Shown here: positions 37,101-50,022 of the stretch, piece after piece | How positions within the stretch are numbered: position 1 is the first letter of the stretch | Layout: the number at the start of each line of letters is the position of its first letter | NCBI RefSeq assembly: GCF_037975245.1 | Contig: NC_092564.1 | Location: 17,843,984-17,907,983, forward strand | DNA from: Apostichopus japonicus | Lineage: Eukaryota > Echinodermata > Holothuroidea > Aspidochirotida > Stichopodidae | Reading direction: 5' to 3' | Length of the DNA: 64,000 nucleotides | Program-made: the position numbers and the translations under genes | The notes under the pieces: model-generated | Seen by the model: only the letters and a program-made list of their open reading frames with translations | What the model was told of the DNA's origin: nothing | Databases searched by the model: none

Positions 37101-40100
37101 ATCTACCTCTAGATATGGAACCAAATGAAAGCTCCCTGGAAATCAAGAATGTTTGTGCAGACAGGTGAGACATCATGTACAGATGGCTTGTGGGTATAAA
37201 TTGAGCCAAATGAGCATATTATTACAGGCTGCTAGTTCATAACTAACAGCCCACAGTGGAAAGTCACTGTGATTGTGTAAATGTGTGTTTGTCATTGCAG
37301 GTAATCTAATCTGCAGGATTAAGGGGATCAAGAGGAGGGGGGGGGGTATGGGGAGAAGGATTTTACAAGTCTACTTGTGTGGAGGCTGCCCTCGCTGAGT
37401 CCTTTTGTAGTGAAAACTTAGTGCCACAAATAGTCTTCATTTTCTGACAAGATTTGGCACTGTTAAAGAAAGCTTCCCCATCCTGTGTCCCCGCCTCCTC
37501 ACCCCATTTTTGGAAGGGAAAATACAAAACAAATATAAAATTTGTTTCTTTAAGGCTTTCCTTGTGTTGACCTTACTCCACTTGCAGATGCCTGTTAAAG
37601 AAAGCATACCCCCTCCTGCATCCCCCTCCCCCCTCCCCTCCCCCCATTTTCAGAAGGGCAAATATGAACAGATAATGAGAGACTTTTCTCCTAAAATTTG
37701 TTTCTTTAAGGCTTTACTTGTATTGACCATCCTTCGCTTGCAGATGCCAAACCTTTGACTGCGGTGATGCTGTTTCTGATTGGCTGACAGAAGTCCTCGG
37801 ACAAACATGCAGGTTACATAAACAGAATGCAAACTATGCCAGGAGAAGAAGAACTGAACGTAAGACATAATTCAATATAATAATATCCGTATCTATGTCA
37901 CATAACATGGAAATGATTGCATTTCATTTTAATACTGAAACCAAACAACCCCTAGTGCACAATTATTATTATTAATTCATTTATTTGTTTTATCGCCAAT
38001 TGTGTACAATGGGAAAGGAAGTCTCCTATAAAGTCTTAAAAAGACTTAACAAAGTAGGAGACTCCCTGGAAGAAACTAAAACAAAACAGTTCTTTCATTT
38101 TTTCCCCTTGAGTACATTCATTTGACTAATAATTACAGATGAAGTCATCATAGCAGGCTACTTTGTGACAATTAACAACCTTTTAGTTGAATATTTTTGT
38201 TTGGAAAATTAATTATATATCTTTACATATAGTTAACATATGCTGTGAAAGTGATGTATCTTTTAACGTTACATTAATGTAAATGTTAGTCTTTCTGACA
38301 AAGTAGACGTGAGTTTCTGATAGCTCCTGTGACATTAATACAACAATCTGACTGCATACAATTTTGAAGTAAGATAGAGAGCAGAGAGATTAAAGAAATC
38401 GTTGGATAGAACATGATTTATTTAAACTAATGACTTCAGGCCCGTGTTCTACTATAAAGCTATCCCATCTTTAGTCAGTTGTGATCTTTGGTTGCCAGTC
38501 AATAACCAAACACACGTTACATACTTTGTTACAAGCTATCACAGCACAATTTAAACCTCAAAGAGTGGCAGAGGGAGTGATTTTAAGAGGAATTCAACTT
38601 TTTGATGAATTGTCATATTTTTCTGAATCAATTTTCTAAAAGGGTCTAGAGAGAAAAATTGATAATAGCCAAAGTGGCCAGAGAGACCCAAATCAGTGAA
38701 AGCACACTGGATTGAGCCTCTGTGCAGGGTTAGGCCTGTAGGATAGTCAAACCCAAGTGTCTATCATACGTACCCTCATACCTAATGTGCAGGATGTCGA
38801 CCAAATTGATTTTGCGGCCACTTTTGGTCAGAGCCTTGCCCTGGCGTGTCGTTGCATGACAGGAAATTGTTTTTATTCCAACACGACCACCCGTTTGAAT
38901 AATTTCTTTCATCTCGTCGGTAAATCTGTAGGCATCGATGTATCGGGTGTCAGCAAACTCTCTTTGGTCAATGTGGATCAGTATCTCTTGATAAGTGCTA
39001 CAAGTACAGCCGACTTTCTGCAATCCCTGCCCGGACATGATCTGGAAACCCTCATGGATCGATTCAGAGCAAACTTTGTCATCTCGGGACCGTTGGAACC
39101 GTTCCAAGAGGACGGATGGAGGAAACTGAGAATCGGATCAAATGTCTTTGAGGTGAGTACCATAGAAAGCGGCATTATTATTATTATTTGTTTTTAATCA
39201 TTTTATCTCTTTATAAATACCAACCATAATCCATCCAGTGAATCTCATCTCATCGTCTGTACCAATAAGTGTTAGCGTGAAAAGACATCACAATAGGGTT
39301 CTTTGTTTCACAAAATATGCCAGCTTACTTTGTAAGAAGCATGAGCGACTTGTATACCACTGCCCTAGGTGTTTGCTTGCACACTGATCAAAGCATTTCC
39401 CAAACACAATACAATTTGGTGAATTTCTTCTCGTAATTTTTTCATTCAAATTAGGGAGAAGGAGTGTATTATAGTGACTACTGGATAAAGGGTTAAACAT
39501 ATGAGTAGTACTGGAAGAGATCTAGTCAGCTGGGAAGTGGGTAGCAGTCTCTATTGATGAAGGAAGGTATTGATTGTAGAATACATAATGATACATTCCA
39601 AGTCTAGACTTTGGTTAGTTTAGCCACTTAATTTCTAAAAAGTGCAAGTGTTTGAAAATAACTACTTGCTAAAGTCAATTTCTCCCTTGAATTAACAGCA
39701 TATATAGTGACAGTATTGATTGTGATATTTGATGTTCTTAATACCCACATGCAGAAAAATGCAAGTGTATTGATTTTACCAACTACCAAACTGCAAAATG
39801 CACAAGTTTTGTATTTAGCCAGTAAATGGTGAATATTCACCTAAGCAGACATCATGTGATATCATGTTTTGATCTCTGTATGAATGCTGCTATAACTGTA
39901 TTTGACAATTTAGACCTTTTAAGCAAATGATTTTTCCAGCAACATTAATACTAGAATACAAACCTTTAAAATATCAGTCATATTTTGTGGTATAAAAGTT
40001 CGTCAATTATAAAGGAGTCGATCCCTCCTCTAATTTTGAACCATTCCAATCATCTGTCTCAACTGAAATGGAATTAAACCCATGGAAAGATCCATATCAA

Positions 40101-41260
40101 TATTTCACAATTATACTGATATTATGTGAAATAAAAAAAATAAAGAAACGAGAAATAAACTTTACCATGTAATGGTTCATTTTGTTGCCTCCAGGTTACA
40201 GATTTGTGCATGAGATGTAGAATGATCTCCGTAGATCAGATGACCGCTGGAGAAACAAGGGACACTTATAAACAACTGACAAACAGGCGGGGTCGAAAGG
40301 TAAGATTTCATTTTCACTAGTTTTTCTATCACAAGTGAAAGTGGGAAAGAGCAAGCATATCAGGATTGCACAACGCCCTGCAACAAAACTGACTGTGCTC
40401 TCCTGCCGTTACTATGCGGTCATCCCTATGTAGCCATATCTTCCCCGGGGATGCCAGTCAGAGAGCCAAAGAACCTTGCATCCCGTGGTAACCAGGGATC
40501 ACAATTTCGTTCAATAATTCCAGACGGCAGCGAGAAATGGATTTCAAGGATAATTCTGCATTATATAATACAAATGTAGGTAAATGAACAGTAAACAAAT
40601 CACGACTAGGAAACTTTTAACAAATTCCATTACTCTGGCTGTTTCTGCTCTTGAATGAAGCAACCTATTTTTTGCCTAAAAAATAAAATATCTCTATTCT
40701 CTGCATATTTTCCCCCCCCCCCCCTCCGGCCCCTTACCTGCAGACCAACCCTTCTTAATCCTTTTTTGTTTTTTCTTTACATACCCACTGGATGTAGCTC
40801 ACACTTCTAGGGTTGCCTCACTAACCAACCAATCATAATTGCTGCATTACCTTGAAAGCCTCCCCTGGAATTTCCCTTTGACTAAAGTAGTCATTCAAAG
40901 AAGTCTTGTATTCTCAGTTTAATTATTCGTACCTTTTGTTTTAGTTGCTCCGTATTGCACTTTGTTTCAAGAGGTTCTCATTGTTTGCGTCGTAACATTG
41001 CAGACTCTTTTTCGTTTCGTAATGTTCGTTGTTCTGTCTCATCGTTACTGTTTATATATGATTTTGAGATATCTTGCACTATATATTTTATTTCTGTATA
41101 ACTTTTGGTTAACCGTTGTTTCAAAACTAATGTTTTTTCTTTTTCTCTCTCTTTGTTGTTGTGGTTCCAGGCAACTTTTGGTATTCTACTGAGGCGCCTA
41201 GAGGGGGAGTCTACAGGGTCTGATGTCTCTGTGGAAATGGAGATAGAGGTACTGGAGTGA
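28151..41260 (+). CDS. MOCOS: Molybdenum cofactor sulfurase (13 exons)
   Basis: The enzyme takes sulfur from L-cysteine and adds the terminal sulfido ligand to Moco for xanthine dehydrogenase and aldehyde oxidase. Exons: 28151-28193, 29370-29526, 30509-31210, 32094-32170, 32508-32707, 33795-33905, 34765-35049, 35964-36126, 37086-37164, 37744-37859, 38932-39152, 40195-40299, 41171-41260; GT-AG throughout, phases consistent, 2349 nt or 782 aa (human 888). The N-terminal NifS-like PLP domain has [32 protein letters not shown] and [15 protein letters not shown] with the Schiff-base Lys at 251. The cysteine loop [10 protein letters not shown] has Cys 407, 409 and 414. The MOSC N-terminal barrel starts at ICLYPIKSC. 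The MOSC domain has [32 protein letters not shown] and FGILLRR. Exon 1 is short ([14 protein letters not shown]); an in-frame TAA lies two codons upstream, but a further 5' exon is possible because human MOCOS has a longer N-terminus. Confidence 0.93.
28573..28620 (+). repeat. 14-bp tandem repeat in MOCOS intron 1
   Basis: About 3.4 copies of CTCGGACTCTGGTA with one G-to-A variant; related GGACTCAGACTTTGGTACTGTACT follows. It is a small local expansion. Confidence 0.8.
36231..36564. mobile_element. 334-bp foldback (MITE-like) element in MOCOS intron 8
   Basis: The left arm 36231-36276 (starting ATGCTATCTGTTCCTACTGT) and right arm 36519-36564 are inverted copies over 46 bp with about two mismatches. 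The interior includes TTTGTACAGCGCTTTTATCC and AAACTGCTCAGAAGCGCT. There is no open frame. It begins 104 bp after exon 8, so it could form a strong hairpin next to the donor in the pre-mRNA. Confidence 0.8.
37463..37747 (+). repeat. Tandem duplication that copies the exon 10 splice acceptor of MOCOS
   Basis: Unit 1 (about 37463-37590) and unit 2 (about 37595-37747) each run from TGTTAAAGAAAGC through a pyrimidine-rich CCCC tract, TTTGTTTCTTTAAGGCTTT and CTTGCAGATGCC. The second copy carries the true exon 10 start at 37744. The first carries a decoy acceptor at about 37587. Confidence 0.8.
38720..38931. other. Open stretch on both strands just upstream of MOCOS exon 11
   Basis: On the minus strand a frame of about 125 codons (39107-38730) is open and overlaps exon 11. 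Its part outside the exon reads with a natural-looking composition (for example [20 protein letters not shown]). The plus strand is open here too, in frame with exon 11, from about 38757. I chose 38932 as the exon start because only that acceptor fits the phase of exon 10 and the MOCOS alignment. I cannot name either frame; it may be a captured gene fragment. Confidence 0.3.
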
Positions 41261-41882
41261 AACTGAGATATTTAATGTGACCTTTGATGACCTATGTAGA
41301 ATCTACGGATACAAAAATGGTATTGAAGAGATTTGGGCAGTTTGAAAGAGTTTCACTTACCAAACGATGGTTTGGTTTACGTCTCAGGAATAACTTGCTT
41401 GTAAGAATATTTTAATGTAGCTTAATATAATATTGAATATATATATATATATATATATGCACTCGTTTAGGTACTGGCTTGTTAGAAAATTTAAATAGAG
41501 ATTCATTAATTTTGAAAATATATATTCACTACTTCTCTTAGGTCCTAACCCCCATTTATCCCTTAGTCTTTTTACACGGTATTAACTTGATAATATAAAA
41601 ACTGGACATATACCCTTGCAATTCTGTGTAACTATATCACAATTTTATGCCAATATTTTGTAGATTTTTAGTTATTACAGGGAATACGTTTCTAAGTGTC
41701 AGTTGTGTATAAATATAAATTCTAATGCACACAATGTATCCAGTAGTCATATGACTGCTAGAGCCTTTAGTTATAAAATTCTACAATTATCAATTATTTA
41801 AAACCAAATGTCAAGTGACTTTGATGAAATTATATTAGTTACTATTTTTGTATCTGATTATTAACTCTTTGAGAAACAATTG

Positions 41883-41888
41883 AATAAA
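41883..41888 (+). terminator. Candidate poly(A) signal for MOCOS
   Basis: AATAAA about 620 bp after the stop codon. Further AATAAA hexamers at 42440-42445 and about 42456 are alternatives. Which is used cannot be decided from sequence alone. Confidence 0.4.
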
Positions 41889-42879
41889 AATTTCAATAGG
41901 TAATTTATATCTGTTACCACTGTACACTATATAATCAACAGTAAGAACAAGTTGTATGAAGGCATTCCAGAGACTAGTTCAACACATGAGGCGGTCCTTA
42001 CCACTCTTGGCTATCATTTTATATTTTAGTACCAGAATCTTACTGTTGAATGTAAATTAATAACTAGTTTTATACCCATTACTCTCAATCTCGCATTGAA
42101 TGCTTCCACCGATTGCCAATCTCCACCGAAAAATCGATCACTGTTATGATAGATGTAATCTTACTTTAAGAATTATTGAAAATAATCATGATATTTGAAT
42201 ATTTCATTTTTTTTTTTAAATGCATGTATATCAGTACTTAAGCCAAATTAATGAATGTTTTGTTTGAGGAATATATATACCCATGATATAAACTGTACTA
42301 TGAAATCATAAATTTAATTCTTCTATTGTAAATAATTATTATTAATTAACAGATGGGCCAATGTCAAGATGTAAATGTGTATATCATCAATTATGAACAA
42401 TGTTATGCCAAACAACAAAACTGTTGTGACCAATGATGTAATAAAAACATTTTTCAATAAAAATGTTTCTCATATATATGTACCAAATTTTATCTGCTTA
42501 ATTCAAAGCAACAGTGTGTTCCAATCTGTGTAATAAATTTTTCAAATGTTGCAATAATAATAACAATAAATAATTATAACCCTTTGCTTAAGCATGTGAC
42601 AAAATTTTAGTCTTCCAGTGTTTGTCCAGAAATTTTATTCCTAATAAAATTCAAAATGGATAAAAAAAAAAGGAACTTTGCATTGAATTTTTGTAAGTGG
42701 ATCAGTAGTGAGAATAAGCTCTCATTTCCAGTTTTATACAATATGATTCCTTGTGATATTCAAGAAAAGTTGCCTTTCACAACTAATAATTTATGAGCAA
42801 TACATTTATATGCAAATTTCTTAAATTGCACCCATTATTCATTTTGTTCTTAAAAGTGAATATGTAAACTGTCAATGCA

Positions 42880-43130
42880 ATGGTTTAACTGCATACTTGG
42901 AATGCAGATACACATTACTGAGGACAAGAACCTTATTGTTTTTGTTACATTTGATGTCAAGATAGGTCAAAGTCTAAACATTTTGCAATCACTCTAAGAA
43001 ACTCTTGAAACTTTGATGAAGGTCATACATTGTACATAATGAGTACAGGAAACTCTATTGTTTTTGTGGAGGTCAAATGTCATGTTATGGGTTAATGGAC
43101 ACTCAAACTCTGAAATCCTTGCATGGTGAA
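42880..43130 (-). repeat. Family B repeat, inverted copies
   Basis: On the minus strand the blocks CCACAAAAACAATAGAGTTTCC (trim: ACAAAAACAATAGAG), TGTACTCATTATGTACAATG and AACAAAAACAATAAGGTTCTTG repeat at about 100-bp spacing. They match the family B copies in the DUF4806 intron (CACCAAAAACAATAGGCTTC). Confidence 0.55.
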
Positions 43131-46100
43131 TCGAAAAGTAAAGCTCATATGGACTTCATACCTAGTCGTGTAGTTTTATGTTAGTGCAAAAACGGTGTTA
43201 ATAACCAGAACTCTATAACGATGCTAAAATTTCAAATCTTGTGAACAGTAATACATTAGTAGATCTCGTATATGAAATCCAGCAAGATGTCTCCATAAAA
43301 CCAGTTGGTTTTCCAGTTAACAATTACCAGTTTACAAGCTGGCTAACTTTGAAAGCTATGTTTTTTAATATTCCTTATATGTCAAGTAACCCACATTGAG
43401 CACTCTTAAATCTGATCTGATATTAATGTTTTACTCAAATTATTGGAAAGTCCACCATATTGGAATAATTTGTTTTTGTTAACTTTCTGATTAGGATAGT
43501 TTATTGTGCCACAGAGTTATCTCATTCCATAGGTGTTTGCCAGAGAATTATTTCATTTCATAGATGATAATCAATATACTCTGCATTTTATGGGATATTT
43601 TGGCTTATTTTTTGCGATCCATATACTGCTAGCTTACAGCAGTAGGTCTGTTAACTATCCTAATCCACTTTGTAGCGCATTACAATTATATATGGCGTTA
43701 TGTACTAATTGTGTTCATAATTTAGGTTGCTTTCATCTTTTGTAATGGATAGTTTTGCCCCATTGCAAGGTTTTAATTTGATTATTATTATATTTAAAAT
43801 GTAATTTGTTTTCTAAGTTTATAATAAACCTTGTCCTAAATTTTAGTTGCTTGCTTACTAAAGTAATGGAAGCTTCTAAGTTTTCATTAAAATAAAGTTA
43901 CATTCCATTGATGCCAGGTCTTCCTTCTACCATGATCACAACGAACATTTGTTTTCCCTTCGGGGGTGGGGGAGGGGGGTTGGGGAGGAGAGAGGATGTG
44001 AATTAAAAGTAGAGGACAAGGTTTATTAGCACAATTGCTGCTTTATTTCTGTAGCATATAATGCATTAATGAAATCAAACAACCTCAGGTTCCACAATCT
44101 TCCAATATACATGTATTTTATAAGGCATTCACCATAGCTTATGTCTAATTTATTATTATTATCATTATTATTATTTTATTTTCATATAAATAACAAAATT
44201 GGAGTAATTTGAAAGTCTTGGGATAAGTTGTACGTGCTTGTAAAATTGTTTCTCTATTGCTTCATTTAAAACGAATTTATTCTGAGTGGTCTATTTGATA
44301 GGCTGCATAAATTATATGCACTTTAGATATGCTAAACATTTTAATGAGATTAAATTAAAATTGCAAGCTTTATTGAAATTTTGAGGTTTGTTTCAACATA
44401 TGTAAAAATATATATTAGAGCTAATATTCAGAATGATTGGTAATTAAGATTTCATAAACCTTTTGTTATCTTCCTTTCTATTTCTTTTTCGTCTCTGTGG
44501 CTACATAGAGGTTGTATTCATAGCTTTGTAATGAAATCAAGGGGCCACAATCAATATTATAATCTTTCTGTGTAAATGTCATGATGGAATTACAATGGTC
44601 ACAGATACTATCAATAAATTATGCCTTTATGAAAAGTTAACATTACTACTTTTTCCTTTAGTTTGTATTTTCCGGCTTTATAACTTGTTGCTTATATACT
44701 TTCCAGTCATAAATTTATTCTCTGGGTTCACCTTAAAAGAAATGTATAATAGCAGTAATAATTAATAAGAATTATTTTAATAAAAAGAATCATTTTAATA
44801 AAAAGAATGAGTGTACTGGTGACTTTGAACTATTACGCAGTGTCTCAAGTGAAAATGTTCCAATTTAAGATCGAAATATTAAGATTATTAAAAAATCAGG
44901 TCTTTTATCACTTCTGTAATTAGTTATCAGGGTCTCTGATTTACATTCTAATTGGCTGAATAACCAAGAAAGAAAATTCTTTATCCCATGCACCAGACAT
45001 GAGGTGTTCTTATAGTTTAGGTATTTTGAAAATCTGTTAAAATGCTTCAAAAATATTTGACATAATCAGACAAACTTGTCTTGAGTCATAGTGGTTAAAG
45101 ACAAAGGACAAAAGATATCACAAAAGAATTGGAAAATGACAAAAATGAGGAGAAAGTGCAAAGCAAGATTTATTTACAATGATAAGAGGCTAACTTAAGT
45201 TGGCAACAAAAACAATTATTTCATATTATTATTAAATAATCATATGGTAATAATGCAATGGTTGTATTTCTTGGATATTTTACGGATTATGTAGTCTTCA
45301 TCAGTAGTTATGACATTAACTTCTCTTCTTGAAAATATAGGAAGCCCTTAATGTCAAAACTACTAAGTTTCAAGTGGGACAATTAATTGAAAAAAAAAGA
45401 ATAAAAAATAGACAAGCTGTTTCACTGCACAAGAAATATAGATGAACAAAATAAATTAATATGTTTACTTTTTGCTGAAAAATTGTTTTAAAAGTTTACT
45501 TCACTAGCTTGTCTTTTTAAAAACAATTCCCTCTTATTTTTTTCTCTTTTTATCAAATTTGCAAATAAAAGTTTCCAGAAAAGTTGACAAAATGCAACTT
45601 TTCCCCCTCTAAAATGGCCCTAATACATGTTCCTTTGTTAGTGTGTTGTACCAGCGCTCGTCCATATGCTCAGAATTGAACAATAAAAATGACAAAATAT
45701 TTGCTAGAATTTCTGGAAGGACATGCCAAAAAATTGTTTGAAATTGTGTCAAAGCAGCCATCCATTAGTTAATTATATTTACAGCTTTGATGGAGTCAGA
45801 ACAGTATCTAGCTACCATTTCTTTAGCTCTGAAAGGAACCATTTAGTTGTTTAATGGTAAAATTTCAAAGTCCCAAAATGATAGATGCAAGACATATTTT
45901 CAATACTGTGCAGGAACTTCATTTCAAGTAGTTCCATCAACAATTTCAGAAGGCACTCAATTTATGGAAGTGTTATTCAAGTTGCATGCAGGCTTCAAAT
46001 TAAACCATCAACTATTGTGAAACATGATACATTTTAGCCTTCGGCTGAAGACTCATCATTACCGACAGAATTTAGAACTTGCATGCAATGAATGAATCAG

Positions 46101-47429
46101 CTAATTAATTACTTTAAAATGTGATTAATATCATTGGTAGTTATTAAAGCTTAGTGATCATAAAATAAAATTTGCATGCAATCCTGCAAGTTATCTAAAA
46201 TTCAAATAAGTAGTAATTAAGTTAGCATGTTTATTCTTGAGTGTTACTTTTTGAAAGATAAATGTATGGAATTGATTTGATCTGATACAGAGACTGAGGT
46301 GAAATTCAACTAGTACAGTTAATACTGAAAAGTGTCAATAAAATTCACAAAATAAACATCCATTTCACAAAGCAAAACCGTGACTTTTATTTTACTATTT
46401 ATATTGTATATAGTTGAGGCTGAGCTAGGATTTGAAAGGTCAATGTCTGACATTCAATTCTTCTAGTAAGGTCATGGTCATACTTCTAGTAAGGACACGG
46501 TCACTCGTGTGAAGCTCTGCCATATGGTACACCAATAATCAATCAAGCGTGATAATTTTTAAATTGGCTTGAAACAGTCCTCAGAGCCTCAGCTTGACTT
46601 TATAGCTAGGTCAAGTATTGACAAATCAATATGCACCATATAATAAAAGAGTTCCTTTGTAGCTACAGGCCGACTTCACAATACAGTCTTTCTCATTGGC
46701 CAAGGAAGATATATTACCACAGTAAACAAAATATGACACAGCAAACATGATAAAATGGGAACCCCCGTGGGGAAAGAAAGTGGTTTGTATCAATATCTCT
46801 CACTTTCAGAAGACAAAATATTTAAAATATAATTTTTTTATTACATTTTTTTCTCTCTAAATTTTTTTTTTTTAATTGTTACTACGGCCACTTTCGACTC
46901 AGATACAATCATGAGCTAGACCTGAGACTTGTATGTTCCCTTTAAAATATAATGTTCTTAGAACATACACTTGCATCCTTACACAATGAAAGAAACTATT
47001 GTAAAACTTTGCAGTGCAAAATTAACTGTCTGCTGACAGAGAACATTAAACAAAACAACCACACAATGCACTTCATACAGAACCAACACTGAACCTTTTT
47101 CATTGGGTATATATCCAACTGACACCCCTCCTCGCCCTTCCCAATGAACTTTGAATTTACCCAAATACACCCAGCAAACTCTTCCATAGATGAATACCTT
47201 CATCCCCCCAGCTCACCCCTTTCCCACCATACACTTAAGATTTTCCCCTCATCAGTATTGGTCCCAAAGTTTCAGCAAAATTGCTAGATTAGTTTTTCAA
47301 AAAATACATTCCAAAGACTCCTCCAATCATCTTAACTTATTCCCAGCCATTGTTCAAAGATGCTATAAAGTAGACAAGATTGAGTATGATCTCAGGTTGG
47401 ATTTGCCTACTTTCAGCGTGGCAGTAGAA

Positions 47430-47505
47430 TGCCTATTGGAAATTTGACTATGGGTGACCAGTATTTGACTGTCTAGCATATTTGGAGCTATACTGATAAT
47501 GCCCT
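47430..47505 (+). repeat. Dispersed repeat family A, fragment
   Basis: The blocks GAAATTTGACTATGGGTGACCA and CTGTCTAGCATATTTGGAGC match the 3' half of the copy at 19690-19910. Only about 75 bp is clearly alignable by eye. Confidence 0.5.
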
Positions 47506-48756
47506 TTAAATGGTGTGAAGACTCGCGCACTAAGAAACGCCTCATGCCGGTAATCTGACCTAGTTTCGAATGAGGTGTAACAGAAGTGTTACACACCACC
47601 ATCGATCCCAGAAAATACACACACAGCTTGCTACCTGGTAATTAGACACTAGTGTACAGTCAATACATACAGCTACGGTCAATACCCACAACACAGTGTA
47701 CATAGCAGCGATCGACATCTCAGGTCTAGATAAAAGACAACAAGGTATCACGTTTCATTACTGTCTGCATTTTGTAGCGACATGTAGAAGAAAACTTCAC
47801 TTGCAAGCAACGGAAAGTTTAACTTTTTCAGAGCCCGGCACACGCAGTCATATCGCTGTGCGTGCCGTTACTTATTCTTTTTGTTGAATGACGTGCTGGC
47901 TTATCGAGAGCTAGCAATGTTTTATAATAAATATGACCCAGTGATGCATACCAATGACTTTTCAAATGGTTTTTTTGGCAGGTATATTTAAACTGTACCA
48001 TGCATGTGATAACTTCTACATATATGACTAGCTTTATGCATGAGTACTACATATATTGACACAACGTCTTCAATGGATAATACGAGGTAAAAGTACAAAT
48101 ACTGATTTTTATGAATACAATTAGTATTAAAGTTGTTTAGAAAATAAATACTAGCCCGGTTTTAATTTGGCACTTGTGATAAATAATGCAAATCTTCATC
48201 ATGTCATAAACTAGATTATGCAAACAGGGGTGGTTACCATCATGCATATTCAGGTCTACCCTGGATATGTCCCCATTTTGATATCATATCTGAACGTCCG
48301 GGTGGACTTACAGAATTTTAATAAAAATCCACGGATCTTTTTCGGTTCAGTTCCCAGCAAAGTTGTCAAGTTTTAGTTAAGTGGGAAAGCTTCCTTGATT
48401 GTGATTTAGAATATTACTGTCTTTCAGTGTTTTGCTAGATTGAGTTAACTTCAAAGCTGGCAAACGGGAGGGGGGGCCCCTCCCCTCAATTTAGAATTAC
48501 CCCTACCCCAGGCTGCAACAACTTCGAAAATACAGTGTAGCAATTTTGATTGTCTTAAATTCACATTTTGTAACAATTAATATTATTTGTGATGATGGTG
48601 AATACTGTAAGTGTTTGTTTTTTTTTCCCATAAAATATTAATATAAAAAATAAGGCTATGTGAGTGCGGCATTGTTGACATGTGAAAAGGTAAGCTAGCT
48701 TTATTAATATTAAATATTATTCTACACCTTTGTAACAGACTTGATTAAATCTATAT

Positions 48757-49052
48757 CATGACTGTCAAGCCTGCACTCATAGCAAGACAGTCCTCCCTCA
48801 AGTTCACTCGAGGGTCAATAACTTCTTACTTGATAGCATAAACTACCCCAAGTACTACTATTAGGATATATCCTTGAGTGGACCTAATTAATTGACCAGC
48901 CACCATATGATTGTAGACAAATGTGCTCTAAATAGCAGGCACGTACTTTCCTGCGTGAAGACAAAGTTGGCTTGACCTCTGACATAGTACACTGTGTGTA
49001 CTATCATGAACTTGTGCAGAGGAGTGTTCAGTATGGCGAGCATTACCAACTC
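48757..49052 (+). repeat. ~295-bp dispersed repeat, copy 1
   Basis: Begins CATGACTGTCAAGCCTGC and contains AGCATAAACTACCCCAAGTACT, TCCTTGAGTGGACCTAATTAA, GACCAGCCACC and GTTCAGTATGGC. A direct copy at 55773-56066 is roughly 85 percent identical by eye. It has no coding capacity and no obvious terminal repeats. Confidence 0.8.
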
Positions 49053-49565
49053 AATAACAATAAAAAATCTTGATTCATTATAGCCTACTAAAGAGTAATA
49101 AATAGTATAAAGCTTTTAATTCCCAACTTTCAGTGAGCTGCTATCTGTTAATATTTAACATGAACTGTGACTTTCGCTTTCACCCATTGGCGTATTTTCC
49201 TTTTCCTTTTGGCATGTAGAATCTACTTACTGTTAATACATGTTACTGTTATTTAAATATAGAGCTCGTAGCAAGCTATTTATAAAGTGATCACATCGTA
49301 CTGTGGTTAACTATAATACAAAACAGTGGAATATGTACAACTGTACTCTATCTTGTCTATTACAACACAGACACTCTTATGAAAACTGAAAAAAAAGAAA
49401 AACACCTATTGAGATCAAGGTTGGAACTTGTTTACATGTACACTGGATACAGCAACAATACCAAGCTTTGCTAATATGCATTCTTTTAGATACCAGGAAC
49501 TCGTTTGGAGTTATTGAAGCGACACATGTTTTGTGAGCCAGCTGTTTACAATTAAATCTTAATTC

Positions 49566-49614
49566 ATGTATGTATGCGTGTATGTATGTACTGTATGTTA
49601 GATCCTCCTGCAAG
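49566..49614 (-). mobile_element. 3' fragment of the SINE
   Basis: On the minus strand it reads GCTTGCAGGAGGATCTAAC followed by a (CATA)n-type tail, the same 3' end as the SINEs at 27590 and 60161. The head and body are missing. Confidence 0.6.
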
Positions 49615-49628
49615 CAGTCAGTTATTTG

Positions 49629-50022
49629 AAAAATAACTAAACTTCATCATGTACACAGCCTGAACTGATATCAGAAGCCAATTTCAACATCTGCTTTTCA
49701 ACATTCTTTTATGAGATACTGTTTTCTTCTCCTCAATAATCTTAAAAAGTATAATTATGAATGATGACAGATTGATGACCTGTGCAAGAAATTAATCATA
49801 TATAGTAATGAATTGTAAGGGTAGATTATATCATCTGCAACATATTCATTTTTCAATTTCACTTTGATATATTTATATTTATAATTAGAAAATAACTAAA
49901 CTTCATCTGTACACAGCCTGAACTGATCTTTAGATCTGCTCTCCAACCGTCTTTTATGAGATTCTGTTTTCTACTTCTCAATAACCTTTAAAAGTATAAT
50001 TATGAATTATGACAGATTATTA
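49629..50022 (+). repeat. ~150-bp direct duplication
   Basis: Copies at about 49629-49777 and 49886-50022 share AAATAACTAAACTTCATC, TGTACACAGCCTGAACTGAT, CTTTTATGAGAT, CTGTTTTCT and AAAGTATAATTATGAAT. They are separated by about 110 bp of unrelated AT-rich sequence. Confidence 0.75.

Noticed and set aside
38757-38931. Upstream extension of MOCOS exon 11
   Set aside because: Open in frame, but it does not match MOCOS and no acceptor there fits the phase left by exon 10. The acceptor before 38932 fits.
46979-47203. Overlapping minus-strand frames near 47 kb
   Set aside because: Two overlapping frames with no recognisable domain and no splice or promoter support.
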